Origin: CAZJRB01 sp964547995
GTDB lineage: Bacteria; Planctomycetota; Planctomycetia; Pirellulales; Thermoguttaceae
Length of the DNA stretch: 31,154 nucleotides
NCBI GenBank assembly: GCA_964547995.1
Contig: CAZJRB010000091.1
Location: 1 to 31,154 of the forward strand
Reading direction: 5' to 3'
Below the pieces are notes generated by a model. The model was not told the origin of the DNA. It ran no database searches and was given only the letters and a program-made list of their open reading frames with translations. Within the stretch, counting starts at the first letter, position 1; each line of letters begins with the position of its first letter. Both the position numbers and the translations under genes were made by a program. This document shows, piece by piece, positions 7,442-14,738 of the stretch.

Positions 7442-8656
7442 TCACGAGACATCCATCGCCTGTTTGATGTCGGCGATGATGTCGTCGGGGTCTTCGACGC
7501 CGATCGACATCCGGACGTAATGATCGGGTATACCCCATTGGGGTTTCGCGCCGTAGGGCGTGATCAGCGTTTGGACGTCGCCGAGACTGGTCCAGTTCCG
7601 GCAGAGCTTCAAGCGATTGAAGAAATTCGGGCGCTGCTTCATCTCCATGCCGACCATGCCGCCGAACCCCTTGAGTTGCTTCTTGTCGACGCCGTAACCG
7701 GGATCGCTTTTCAGGCCGGGATAGTGGACCTTGGCCACTTTCGGGTGCGATTCGAGAAACTCGGCCACCCGCTGTGCGTTCGCGCAATGGCGCTCCATTC
7801 GCATCGGCAGAGTCTTGATTCCCTGGTGCAGCAGAAAGGCGTTCATGGGGCTCATGATCCCGCCGAAATGGAGCCGGGTCCGGGTGACCCGTTGAACCGG
7901 ACCCCTGGGCCCGACCACGATTCCGCCCAGGCCCATGCCGTGGCCCATGAGGTATTTCGTGGCGCTGTGCAGGACGATGTCGGCGCCCAGGTCCAGCGGC
8001 TGCATCAGATAGGGCGACAGCCAGGTGTTGTCGACGATGACCATGGCCCCGGCTTCCTTCGCAAGTTTCGAGGCGCCGGCCACGTCGACCACCTCGAGCG
8101 TCGGGTTCGAGTGTACTTCGAAGTAGACGATATCGGTCTTCTTCTTGAGAGCGTCTCGCAGGTTATCGAGATTGCGCATGTCGATGCGCCGGCAGTCGAC
8201 TCCGATATGCTTGATGTTCTCGTCGAGCAGGCCTTGGGTCCCGCCGTAGACGCACCGGTGGGTCACGATTCGGCTGCCGGGCCGCAGGAACGTGAAGAGC
8301 GTATGGCTGATCGCCGCCATTCCCGAGGCCGTGGCGACAGCCCATTCGCCGCCTTCGAGGCTCTTGATCTTCACCTCGATCGAGTTGATCGTGGGGTTGC
8401 TGCCGCGGGTGTATTGTCCGTGGTTCGTGGTGCCCTGATAGATCGGATAGGCCGAGCAATCGCTGTCTTCGCCTGCGCGAACGGCGTCGGACGCGAAGCC
8501 TCGGCCCCACGGCGACTCGAAGGTCTCGGCCAGCAGCGGCGTGTCGGCGTCCCGGTTGGCCTCGCTCGCGGCCGCGGCGTTTGCCCGGCCGATTGCCAGC
8601 GCCCCGACGGCGGCGGCCGTTCCGCCGGCAAAAAACTTTCGTCTGGTAATGTCCAT
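7442..8656 (-). CDS. Tat-signal trans-sulfuration-type PLP enzyme (Cys/Met metabolism family)
   Basis: This 404-residue fold-type I PLP enzyme resembles cystathionine gamma-synthase/beta-lyase and methionine gamma-lyase. YTRGSNPT (82-89) holds the Tyr/Arg phosphate-binding pair, SGMAA (111-115) the phosphate loop, VDN (208-210) the Asp that contacts the ring nitrogen, and SATKYLMGHG the Schiff-base lysine K234. The reaction cannot be told from sequence. The start at 8656 is preceded by GGGAGG and gives ITRRKFFAGG followed by an Ala-rich stretch to about residue 30, a good Tat signal; the open frame to 8722 adds 22 unlikely residues. Export of a folded cofactor enzyme is consistent with Tat but unusual for this family. 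Confidence 0.85.
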   Translation of the reverse strand: MDITRRKFFAGGTAAAVGALAIGRANAAAASEANRDADTPLLAETFESPWGRGFASDAVRAGEDSDCSAYPIYQGTTNHGQYTRGSNPTINSIEVKIKSLEGGEWAVATASGMAAISHTLFTFLRPGSRIVTHRCVYGGTQGLLDENIKHIGVDCRRIDMRNLDNLRDALKKKTDIVYFEVHSNPTLEVVDVAGASKLAKEAGAMVIVDNTWLSPYLMQPLDLGADIVLHSATKYLMGHGMGLGGIVVGPRGPVQRVTRTRLHFGGIMSPMNAFLLHQGIKTLPMRMERHCANAQRVAEFLESHPKVAKVHYPGLKSDPGYGVDKKQLKGFGGMVGMEMKQRPNFFNRLKLCRNWTSLGDVQTLITPYGAKPQWGIPDHYVRMSIGVEDPDDIIADIKQAMDVS

Positions 8657-8776
8657 GATCCTCAATCCTCCCTTGGTCCGGTGGCCTTGAAACACGCAAC
8701 GTTCGACGGGTTCCTTCTGCACCCACTATACTCATATGCCTGCGTCTTGCAAACGGGCGAAGATTTCCTTGACCGC

Positions 8777-8804
8777 TTGCAGGCCGGAGCAGGTCGGGTA
8801 TAAT
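8777..8804 (+). promoter_or_regulatory. sigma70-type promoter
   Basis: TTGCAG (8777-8782), a 16-base spacer and a perfect TATAAT (8799-8804) precede the gene at 8843 by 38 bases, which leaves a leader of about 30 bases containing an AAAAGGGG ribosome site. Confidence 0.6.
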
Positions 8805-8842
8805 GCAACAGCGGGAGACGGTCTGCTGAAAAAGGGGTACGC

Positions 8843-9682
8843 ATGTCTCAATCGTCCAGTCCGCGCGGGGAGCCGCGATTTCTGACGGCGGCGCGTCTTG
8901 CGCTTGTATTCGTTGTTGCCAGTGTGATCACGTATGCTCTCGTGGCGGTGTTCCTGCGGGACGGCGGCCCGCCACAAGCCAACCCGCCGACGGGCGTGGG
9001 GGCCGTCCCCAACGCTGGAAAAGCCGTCCCCAACACTGGAAAAGCTGCCCCCAACGACTGGCCGAACCTTGCGATCCGTTGGGAGACGGGGGTCAGTAGC
9101 GTAACGGTGCCTGCGGAGGACTTGCCGCCTCTCGAGACATTGCGATTGGAGATTGTCCGGTTGGAAGGACTACCGGAAGCGGCGTTCAATCCCGGCCGCG
9201 TCCTGGCGCCCGGCGAGACGACGGAGATCACGTTTCCGGGTGCGGGCCTGCCGACGTTCTGGCTGGAAGTCGGCTTCGGCGACCAGTCGCCGGCGCCAAA
9301 GATCACGCTTACCGTCATGATCGACTACAAGCAACCCGGCATGGGGCCCCGCATTTTCAAAGCGAACGAAGCGGGACGTGTAATGCAAATGCTCGCGGCG
9401 GAACAGAACCGTCTACTGAAACATCGAGCGATGACAGGGGTGCCTCCTGCGACCGCCAAAAGGATAAATGCGGCGATCAAGACGGTGAACAAGAAACTCG
9501 GTGAGCTCGGAAAACTGAACGGACTGCACCTGAAGACTTGCAAGGGGCGGGCCAAGGTCCACTATCGCATCTACACGGTCGACGGTGACGAAGAGCAAAC
9601 GCTATTTCAGTCCGACAAATCGGCCAGTGAGACACCACCGGACAACGAGATTGACAAAGAGCCGGAAACAGAAAACGAGTGA
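8843..9682 (+). CDS. single-pass membrane protein of unknown function
   Basis: This 279-residue protein has a 15-residue polar head, one membrane helix at about 16-38 (LALVFVVASVITYALVAVF), a Pro/Asn/Gly linker at about 43-72 that includes a 7-residue tandem repeat (AVPNAGK, AVPNTGK, AAPNDW), then an extracytoplasmic domain. The domain has a beta-rich part around 75-165 and a helical, basic part at about 175-235, and the protein ends in a very acidic tail (DNEIDKEPETENE). No family is recognised. AAAAGGGG lies ahead of the ATG. It converges on the frameshifted membrane gene at 9705. Confidence 0.7.
   Translation: MSQSSSPRGEPRFLTAARLALVFVVASVITYALVAVFLRDGGPPQANPPTGVGAVPNAGKAVPNTGKAAPNDWPNLAIRWETGVSSVTVPAEDLPPLETLRLEIVRLEGLPEAAFNPGRVLAPGETTEITFPGAGLPTFWLEVGFGDQSPAPKITLTVMIDYKQPGMGPRIFKANEAGRVMQMLAAEQNRLLKHRAMTGVPPATAKRINAAIKTVNKKLGELGKLNGLHLKTCKGRAKVHYRIYTVDGDEEQTLFQSDKSASETPPDNEIDKEPETENE
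9002..9061 (+). repeat. 21-bp tandem repeat within a linker
   Basis: Units at 9002-9022 and 9023-9043 differ by one base, and a third, partial and more diverged unit runs to about 9061. The period is seven codons, so the repeat can expand or shrink without shifting the frame of the membrane-anchored protein. Confidence 0.85.
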
Positions 9683-9704
9683 GGAGTACCCAAGGTGGTA
9701 ACGC

Positions 9705-10141
9705 TCACGCTCGATCCGTCACCGTTTCCCGCTCCAATTCCCTGATCCATTTCCACACGAGCAGCAGCGGGATCGACCCGAACACGCCGAACGAGCAGTC
9801 GATCAACTGCCAGCAAAACGGGATCTCCCGGATCACGCCGAAGATCAGTGCCGTCGGGATCACCGCCGCGCACGCGATCAGTCCGAACTTGATTACCCAG
9901 ACGTTGCGGACCGGATCGACAAGGGGGCCGATAAAGCAAACGGCAATTATCACGTGGGCAAACGCCAGCCAGTCGGTGCCATACGCCATGAAGGGGTATT
10001 GGCGGTGCGTCTGGCGGACGCCCTCGCGAACCTTGGCGATCCAGTGTTGCAGTCCGGCAAGATTCTCCGGCGAGGCATCTTCCGGGACGCCGAGCGCGCC
10101 GGCCAGGACATCGAGTTCCCACTCGAGCGGCGTCGGTCCAT
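9705..10141 (-). pseudogene. small polytopic membrane protein gene with a 5' frameshift
   Basis: The frame ending at 9705 encodes GTDWLAFAHVIIAVCF, DPVRNVWVIKFGLIA, two or three membrane helices and a charged tail, and belongs to a small conserved membrane family found in planctomycetes and others. Its coding character continues upstream of the first in-frame Met (9989) as GPTPLEWELDVLAGALG ... HWIAKVREGVRQTHRQYPF, but that stretch has no ATG, GTG or TTG in frame. An ATG with a strong GAGGAG site exists at 10139-10141, one base out of phase. Adding one G to ATGGACCG gives ATGGGACCG and joins start and body into about 145 residues. Either the gene carries a one-base deletion, or the base is a sequence error. 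A short product from 9989 is the alternative. Confidence 0.65.
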
Positions 10142-10179
10142 GGGTTGACTCCTCAAAGACGGTCGCCGCAAGGGGCCGG

Positions 10180-11730
10180 CTACTCCGGGAAGCCGAGTTC
10201 CTTGGCCTTTCCGAAGTCCGCTTCGGCCTTGTCCTCTTGGCCTTGTTCGCGGTAGGCGAGCCCCCGGGACATGTAGATTTCGGCGTTCTTGGGGTCGAGC
10301 CGGATGGCCTCGCTGACGTCCTCGATCACTTTTTTGTGGTCTTCTTTATGGCTGTAGGCCGCACCGCGCCAGCAGTAGGCGTCGGCCATTTGGGGGTTGA
10401 TGCGGATGGCCTCGGTGAAATCGGCGATGGCCAGGTCGAATTCGCCTTTTCCGAGGTAGGTCGAGCCGCGGTTCAGGTAGGCATCGGCCAAATCGGGTAA
10501 AAGCTCGATGACTTTGGTGAAGTCGGCGATGGCCGAGTCGAGATCGTCCTTCCGGAAGTGGACGAGGCCGCGGTTGTAGTAAATGCCGGCATTCTGCGGG
10601 ACAAGCCGGATGGCCTCACCCAGGTCTGCCAGCGCCCTGTCCAACTCATCGTTTGCCTCGTGGGCAAAGCTCCGCAACTGGTAGACGTCGGCATCTTGGG
10701 GATTGAGCCGGATGGCCTCGCTGAGATCTTTGATTGCCTTGCGGTGCTCGCCTTGATGGCTGAAAACCTTGGCCCGGTTCAAATAGGCCTCCAGGAGATC
10801 CGGCAGCAATTCGACGGTTTTTGTGAAGTCGGCGACGGCAGCGTCGAAATTGCTTTTTCTGGCGAAAGCGAGCCCGCGGTTGTAGTAGGTGCCGCCGTCG
10901 TCCGGGTCGATTCGGATGGCCTCACTCATATCGGAAATGGCCTTATCGTCCTCGCTCTTGGCTTCGTACGCGAAGCCCCGCAATTGGTAGAGGAGGGCAT
11001 CTTCCGGGTTGATCCGGATGGCTTCACTAAGATCGTCAATAACTTTGTCGTACTCGCCTTGGTGGCTGAAGGCCGTTGCCCGCCAGCAATAGGCGTCGAT
11101 CATTTCCGGGTCGATTCGGAGTGCCTGCGTGTAGTCGGCGATGGCCTTATCGAGATCGTCCTTTTTGCGGTATACCAGGCCCCGGCTACAGTACGCCATG
11201 GCGTTTTCCGGGTCGGTGCGGATCACCTCGCCGAAGTCTGCGATGGCGTTATCATACTGCCCGCGATGGCTGAACGCCTTGCCGCGGTTCAAATGGGCGT
11301 CGGGCAGATCGGGAATTAGCCGGATGACTTCGGTGAAATCGGCGATGGCCAGATCGAGTTCGCCTTCCTTGAAATAGGCCAGGCCTCGGTTATAGCGGAC
11401 GCCGCCGTCGTCCGGGGCAATTTGGAGCGCTTCGCTGAGGTCGGCGATGGCCTTCTCGAACTCGCCCTTACCCTCGTAGGCGAAGCTTCGCAACTGGTAG
11501 ACGAGGGGGTCTGTCGGATGGATTTGGATAGCCTTGTCCAGGTCGGCGATGACCTTATCGTGCTCGCCCTTGTGGCTGTAGGCCGCGGCCCGCCAGCAGT
11601 AGGCATCGGCCAGTTCGGGGTCGATTTGGACCGCCTCGGTGAATTTTGCGATGGCTTTATCCCACTCACCTTTTTTGGAGAGTGCGCGCCCTTCGCCGCA
11701 AAGTCGTTCCAACAAACCCTCGTCCATCAT
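10180..11730 (-). CDS. tetratricopeptide-repeat protein, 15 TPR units
   Basis: The 516-residue protein is almost entirely TPRs of 34 residues: about fifteen units, each with the W/Y-L/R-G-Y-A-F-A-P signature and joins such as AIADFTEAIRINP. No signal peptide or membrane segment is present, so it is probably a cytoplasmic scaffold; the partner is unknown. The units recur in a set order (see findings). The ATG at 11730 is taken because the longer frame to 11775 adds a Pro/Gly-rich stretch; a second ATG follows at 11727. It lies 38 bases upstream of the frameshifted membrane gene and 175 bases downstream of glmS, all on the minus strand, with its own promoter-like site at 11789. Confidence 0.9.
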   Translation of the reverse strand: MMDEGLLERLCGEGRALSKKGEWDKAIAKFTEAVQIDPELADAYCWRAAAYSHKGEHDKVIADLDKAIQIHPTDPLVYQLRSFAYEGKGEFEKAIADLSEALQIAPDDGGVRYNRGLAYFKEGELDLAIADFTEVIRLIPDLPDAHLNRGKAFSHRGQYDNAIADFGEVIRTDPENAMAYCSRGLVYRKKDDLDKAIADYTQALRIDPEMIDAYCWRATAFSHQGEYDKVIDDLSEAIRINPEDALLYQLRGFAYEAKSEDDKAISDMSEAIRIDPDDGGTYYNRGLAFARKSNFDAAVADFTKTVELLPDLLEAYLNRAKVFSHQGEHRKAIKDLSEAIRLNPQDADVYQLRSFAHEANDELDRALADLGEAIRLVPQNAGIYYNRGLVHFRKDDLDSAIADFTKVIELLPDLADAYLNRGSTYLGKGEFDLAIADFTEAIRINPQMADAYCWRGAAYSHKEDHKKVIEDVSEAIRLDPKNAEIYMSRGLAYREQGQEDKAEADFGKAKELGFPE

Positions 11731-11788
11731 GTTTCCGATCTTTCCGCCTCGGGGTGCCGGCTGAGGACAGACCAACGCTGTTGACGGA

Positions 11789-11797
11789 ATTGTAGCA
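11789..11797 (-). promoter_or_regulatory. extended -10 promoter element for the TPR gene
   Basis: On the minus strand TGCTACAAT forms an extended -10 (TGn plus TACAAT) about 59 bases ahead of the ATG at 11730. No good -35 was found. The same nonamer occurs at 27584-27592. Confidence 0.4.
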
Positions 11798-11905
11798 CAA
11801 TCGGGCGGGAGGGGGAAGTGGGGGCAATAGGCTGTTTTTCACCCGGCTGGGGCCGGGCCCCTGCGCCATCCCATCGCCCGAACCCGACCCGGCCCGCCCC
11901 ACGCC

Positions 11906-13774
11906 CTATTCAACGGTCACGCTCTTTGCCAGATTTCGCGGTTTGTCGACGTCGCAGCCGCGGGCAACCGCAATATGGTACGCGAAGAGTTGCAACGGGA
12001 TGGCCGTGACGATCGGTTGGAGCAGGTCGGCGGCCGAGGGCACCTCGATCACGTCGTCGACCAGGGCGGCCGCTTCCTTGTCGCCCTCGGCAACCACGGC
12101 GATGACCAGCCCGCCGCGGGCCTTGATCTCCTGGATGTTCGCCATGACCTTGTCGTAGACCTGGTCCTGCGGCATCAGGAAGACGCTGGGGGTTCTCTTG
12201 TCGACCAGGGCAATCGGTCCGTGTTTCATTTCGGCGGCCGGGTAGCCCTCGGCATGGATGTAGCTGATTTCCTTCAGTTTCAGCGCCCCTTCCAGGGCGG
12301 TGGGGAAGTTGAACTGCCGGCCCAGGTAGAGGAAGTTGTCGCAGTCGGCGTACTTCTCCGCGATCCGCTTGACCTCGTCGTTGCGCTGCAATACGCGGCG
12401 GATTTTTTCGGGCAGGCCCTGCAACTCCTCGATGATCCGCATCCCCGCCAGAAAGCTCAAGTGGTGCAGACGCGCGAAGTAAAGTGCCAGCATCGCCAGG
12501 ATGGTACACTGCGACGTGAACGCCTTGGTCGAGGCGACGCCGATCTCGGGTCCGGCCCTGAGATAGAACCCGCCGTCCGACTCCTGGGCAATCGTGCTGC
12601 CGACCACGTTGCAGATTGCCATTGTGGGGCAGCCCTTGCGCTTCATTTCGCGAAGCGCGGCAAGGGTGTCGGCCGTCTCGCCGCTTTGCGTGATCGCCAA
12701 CACCAGCGTGCTGTCGTCCATCGGCGGATTGCGGTAGCGCAATTCGCTGGCGTATTCGACTTCGACCGGCAGCCGGGCGAGCGATTCGATCTGGTACTCG
12801 CCGACCAGTGCCGCGTGCCAGCTCGTACCGCAGGCGGTCAACAGAAAGCGGTTGATCCGGCGGAGTTGCCGCGGGGTGAGATGGAACCCGCCGAACTTGG
12901 CCGTCGCGGCGTCCGTATCGAGCCGGCCGCGCATGGCGTTTTCGATGGTCTCCGGCTGCTCGAAGATTTCCTTGAGCATGTAGTGGTTGTATCCGCAAAG
13001 GTCGACGTCGCCGGCCTCGATTTCCAGCTCGTGGACGATGTGGCTGACGTGGCCCTGGTCGCGGTGGATCACCCGGAGCGAACCGGCCGTGATGACCGCC
13101 AATTCGTTGTCGGCCAGGTAGACGATCTTGTCGGTGTAGCCGGCCAGCGGCGAGGCGTCGCTGGCCAGGAAGTGCTCGTTGTTGCCGACGCCGAGGATCA
13201 ACGGGCTGCCCTGACGTGCGGCAATGATTACCTCCGGCCAGTCGCGGAAGATGATTCCCAGACCGTATGTTCCTTGGAGTTGGGCCAGCGCGAGCTGGAC
13301 CGCGGCGACCAGCGACTCATATTCGGCGGCCGCCATGTCGTCGACCTCGGGCTGTTGCCGCAGGCAACTGTCGATCAGGTGGGAGATCACCTCCGTATCC
13401 GTTTCGGAGAGGAACACGTAGCCCTCGACCTGGAGCCGGTGTTTCAGCGACTCGAAATTCTCGATCACCCCGTTATGGACAACCGCCAAAGTGCGATTGC
13501 CGCCGAAGTGCGGGTGGGCGTTTTCACTCGAGGGAACCCCGTGCGTGGCCCAGCGGGTATGGCCGATGCCGATCCGGCCGTGGGCGGGGGTATCGCACAA
13601 TCTGGCCTCGAGTTGCTCGATTCGTCCCGCCGTTTTGGCAACGACCAGTTCCGCGTCGGGCGTGATCGTCGCCACTCCCGAGCTGTCGTAACCACGGTAC
13701 TCCAACCGCCGAAGTCCCCCGACAAGGAATTCCGCCGCCTCGCGCGGCCCGATGTATCCTACGATGCCGCACAT
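11906..13774 (-). CDS. glmS: glutamine--fructose-6-phosphate aminotransferase (isomerising)
   Basis: This cytoplasmic enzyme makes glucosamine-6-phosphate from fructose-6-phosphate and glutamine, the first step toward UDP-GlcNAc. The 622-residue product starts MCGIVGYIGP, so Cys2 becomes the N-terminal nucleophile of the glutaminase domain (about 2-225; HTRWATHG is conserved). Two SIS domains follow (about 300-430 and 470-605) with CGTSWHAAL, TQSGETADT and the C-terminal PRNLAKSVTVE. The length is normal. The start at 13774 is fixed by the required MCG and an AGGAG site 8 bases upstream; the longer frame is spurious. No glmS riboswitch-like structure was recognised in the short leader, which I could only inspect by eye. 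Confidence 0.97.
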   Translation of the reverse strand: MCGIVGYIGPREAAEFLVGGLRRLEYRGYDSSGVATITPDAELVVAKTAGRIEQLEARLCDTPAHGRIGIGHTRWATHGVPSSENAHPHFGGNRTLAVVHNGVIENFESLKHRLQVEGYVFLSETDTEVISHLIDSCLRQQPEVDDMAAAEYESLVAAVQLALAQLQGTYGLGIIFRDWPEVIIAARQGSPLILGVGNNEHFLASDASPLAGYTDKIVYLADNELAVITAGSLRVIHRDQGHVSHIVHELEIEAGDVDLCGYNHYMLKEIFEQPETIENAMRGRLDTDAATAKFGGFHLTPRQLRRINRFLLTACGTSWHAALVGEYQIESLARLPVEVEYASELRYRNPPMDDSTLVLAITQSGETADTLAALREMKRKGCPTMAICNVVGSTIAQESDGGFYLRAGPEIGVASTKAFTSQCTILAMLALYFARLHHLSFLAGMRIIEELQGLPEKIRRVLQRNDEVKRIAEKYADCDNFLYLGRQFNFPTALEGALKLKEISYIHAEGYPAAEMKHGPIALVDKRTPSVFLMPQDQVYDKVMANIQEIKARGGLVIAVVAEGDKEAAALVDDVIEVPSAADLLQPIVTAIPLQLFAYHIAVARGCDVDKPRNLAKSVTVE

Positions 13775-13992
13775 CGTCTTGCTCCTACGATATGGGAGAG
13801 CCTGTGACAAATAGTGAAGGCAATATATATAACGGATTATGAGGGATGGCCGCAATTCGAATATTGGCATCCCCCCCAATGTGGTCAGGCTGCTGGTCTT
13901 CTCCCGAATTTAGCGCATAATTGCTGGTGAAGGGTTCATGGCCCCGACAAGGGCGATACCGAAGCGGCAACAGATGGAACCGGAGATTGTGG

Positions 13993-14550
13993 ATGCCGAT
14001 TTTGGGTGAAGAAACGAGCCTCTTTCCTCAGGCCCTTTTGGACGAGTTGCTGAGCCGGCCGTCCGAACGCCGGTGGTGGGGGATCTATACCAGGGCCCGG
14101 CAGGAAAAGGCACTCTCCCGCGAGCTGCTCGCCCGTCAGGTTCCCTTTTATCTCCCGCTGGTCAAGAGGACGTATCGTTCCCGCGGGCGGACAACCTCGT
14201 CCTACGTTCCGCTGTTTGCGGGGTATCTGTTCATGTTCGGCACCGAGGCGGAACGTGTCCAAAGCCTCAAAACCAACCGCGTTTCCCGAGTCCTCGACAT
14301 CGAGGATCCGGACCGCCTCGTTTTCGATCTGCGTCAATTCCGCCAGCTTATCGCCACCGATGCCCCGTTGACGGTCGAAAGTCGGTTGGTCCCGGGAAAC
14401 CGCGTTCGGGTGCTGAACGGTCCGTTTGCCGGACTGGAGGGCACGGTGATGAAACGCCGCGGACGGACACGGCTCCTGGTGAGCATCGATTTCCTCCAGC
14501 AAGGGGCTTCGGTGGAGATCGAAGATTACCTGCTGGAACCGATCGATTAG
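13993..14550 (+). CDS. NusG-like transcription antitermination factor (specialised paralogue)
   Basis: This 185-residue protein has a NusG N-terminal domain (about 27-115; begins RRWWGIYTRARQEKALSRELLAR, with YVPLFAGYLFMF) and a C-terminal KOW domain (about 132-183; VPGNRVRVLNGPFAGLEGTV). It resembles RfaH/LoaP/UpxY-type specialised NusG paralogues, which bind RNA polymerase and promote readthrough of long operons, often for polysaccharides. The first 25 residues are unlike NusG. The start at 13993 has GGAG about 9 bases upstream. It is divergent from glmS and followed by a REP element and a convergent gene, so no long target operon lies next to it. Confidence 0.85.
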   Translation: MPILGEETSLFPQALLDELLSRPSERRWWGIYTRARQEKALSRELLARQVPFYLPLVKRTYRSRGRTTSSYVPLFAGYLFMFGTEAERVQSLKTNRVSRVLDIEDPDRLVFDLRQFRQLIATDAPLTVESRLVPGNRVRVLNGPFAGLEGTVMKRRGRTRLLVSIDFLQQGASVEIEDYLLEPID

Positions 14551-14576
14551 GTTCTATTGTGGAAATCCTGACCGAC

Positions 14577-14661
14577 GGGTGCCATGGCCACGCTTGCGTG
14601 GCCATGTAGCCGTTTTTCGAAGTTTCACGACATGCCCGCGCAAGCGCGGGACATGGCACCC
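14577..14661. repeat. paired REP-like hairpins (BIME-type)
   Basis: GGGTGCCATG (14577-14586) and CATGGCACCC (14652-14661) bound two hairpins. The first has an 11-bp stem with a TT loop (14583-14606, CATGGCCACGC arm); the second, inverted and related, has CCCGCGC/GCGCGGG around AA (14635-14650). The two halves look like diverged inverted copies of one unit. It lies between the NusG-like gene and the convergent 848-residue gene and may serve both as terminator. Confidence 0.8.
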
Positions 14662-14699
14662 GACTACAATCTGCGGATCGCAACACCGACGGCAACGCG

Positions 14700-14725
14700 G
14701 GCGCGACCACCGGTCGCGGCTTTAT
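14700..14725. repeat. single copy of a 26-bp dispersed repeat
   Basis: These 26 bases are identical to the reverse complement of 17326-17351, the left arm of the inverted pair upstream of the same gene. The core is a hairpin, GCGACCACCGGTCGC. It lies 13 bases beyond the stop codon of the 848-residue gene. Confidence 0.85.
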
Positions 14726-14738
14726 AAAGACCGGTTTG

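Noticed and set aside
8769..8804. TTGACC as -35 box for the TATAAT at 8799
   Set aside because: The spacer would be 24 bases; TTGCAG at 8777 gives a 16-base spacer and is preferred.
9002..9061. Short direct repeats as a CRISPR array
   Set aside because: The units are contiguous, in frame in a coding region and have no spacers; no cas gene is present in the window.
11840..11870. GC hairpin (CCCGGC/GCCGGG) downstream of glmS as a terminator
   Set aside because: On the glmS strand the stem is followed by A residues, not T; the T-run lies on the wrong side.
11975..13807. 610-codon plus-strand frame opposite glmS
   Set aside because: glmS on the minus strand is unmistakable; the opposite frame is open because of codon-position GC bias.
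13775..13992. A glmS-type ribozyme/riboswitch in the glmS leader
   Set aside because: By eye I found no conserved core or pseudoknot; the leader to the divergent gene is short. A covariance-model search would settle it.
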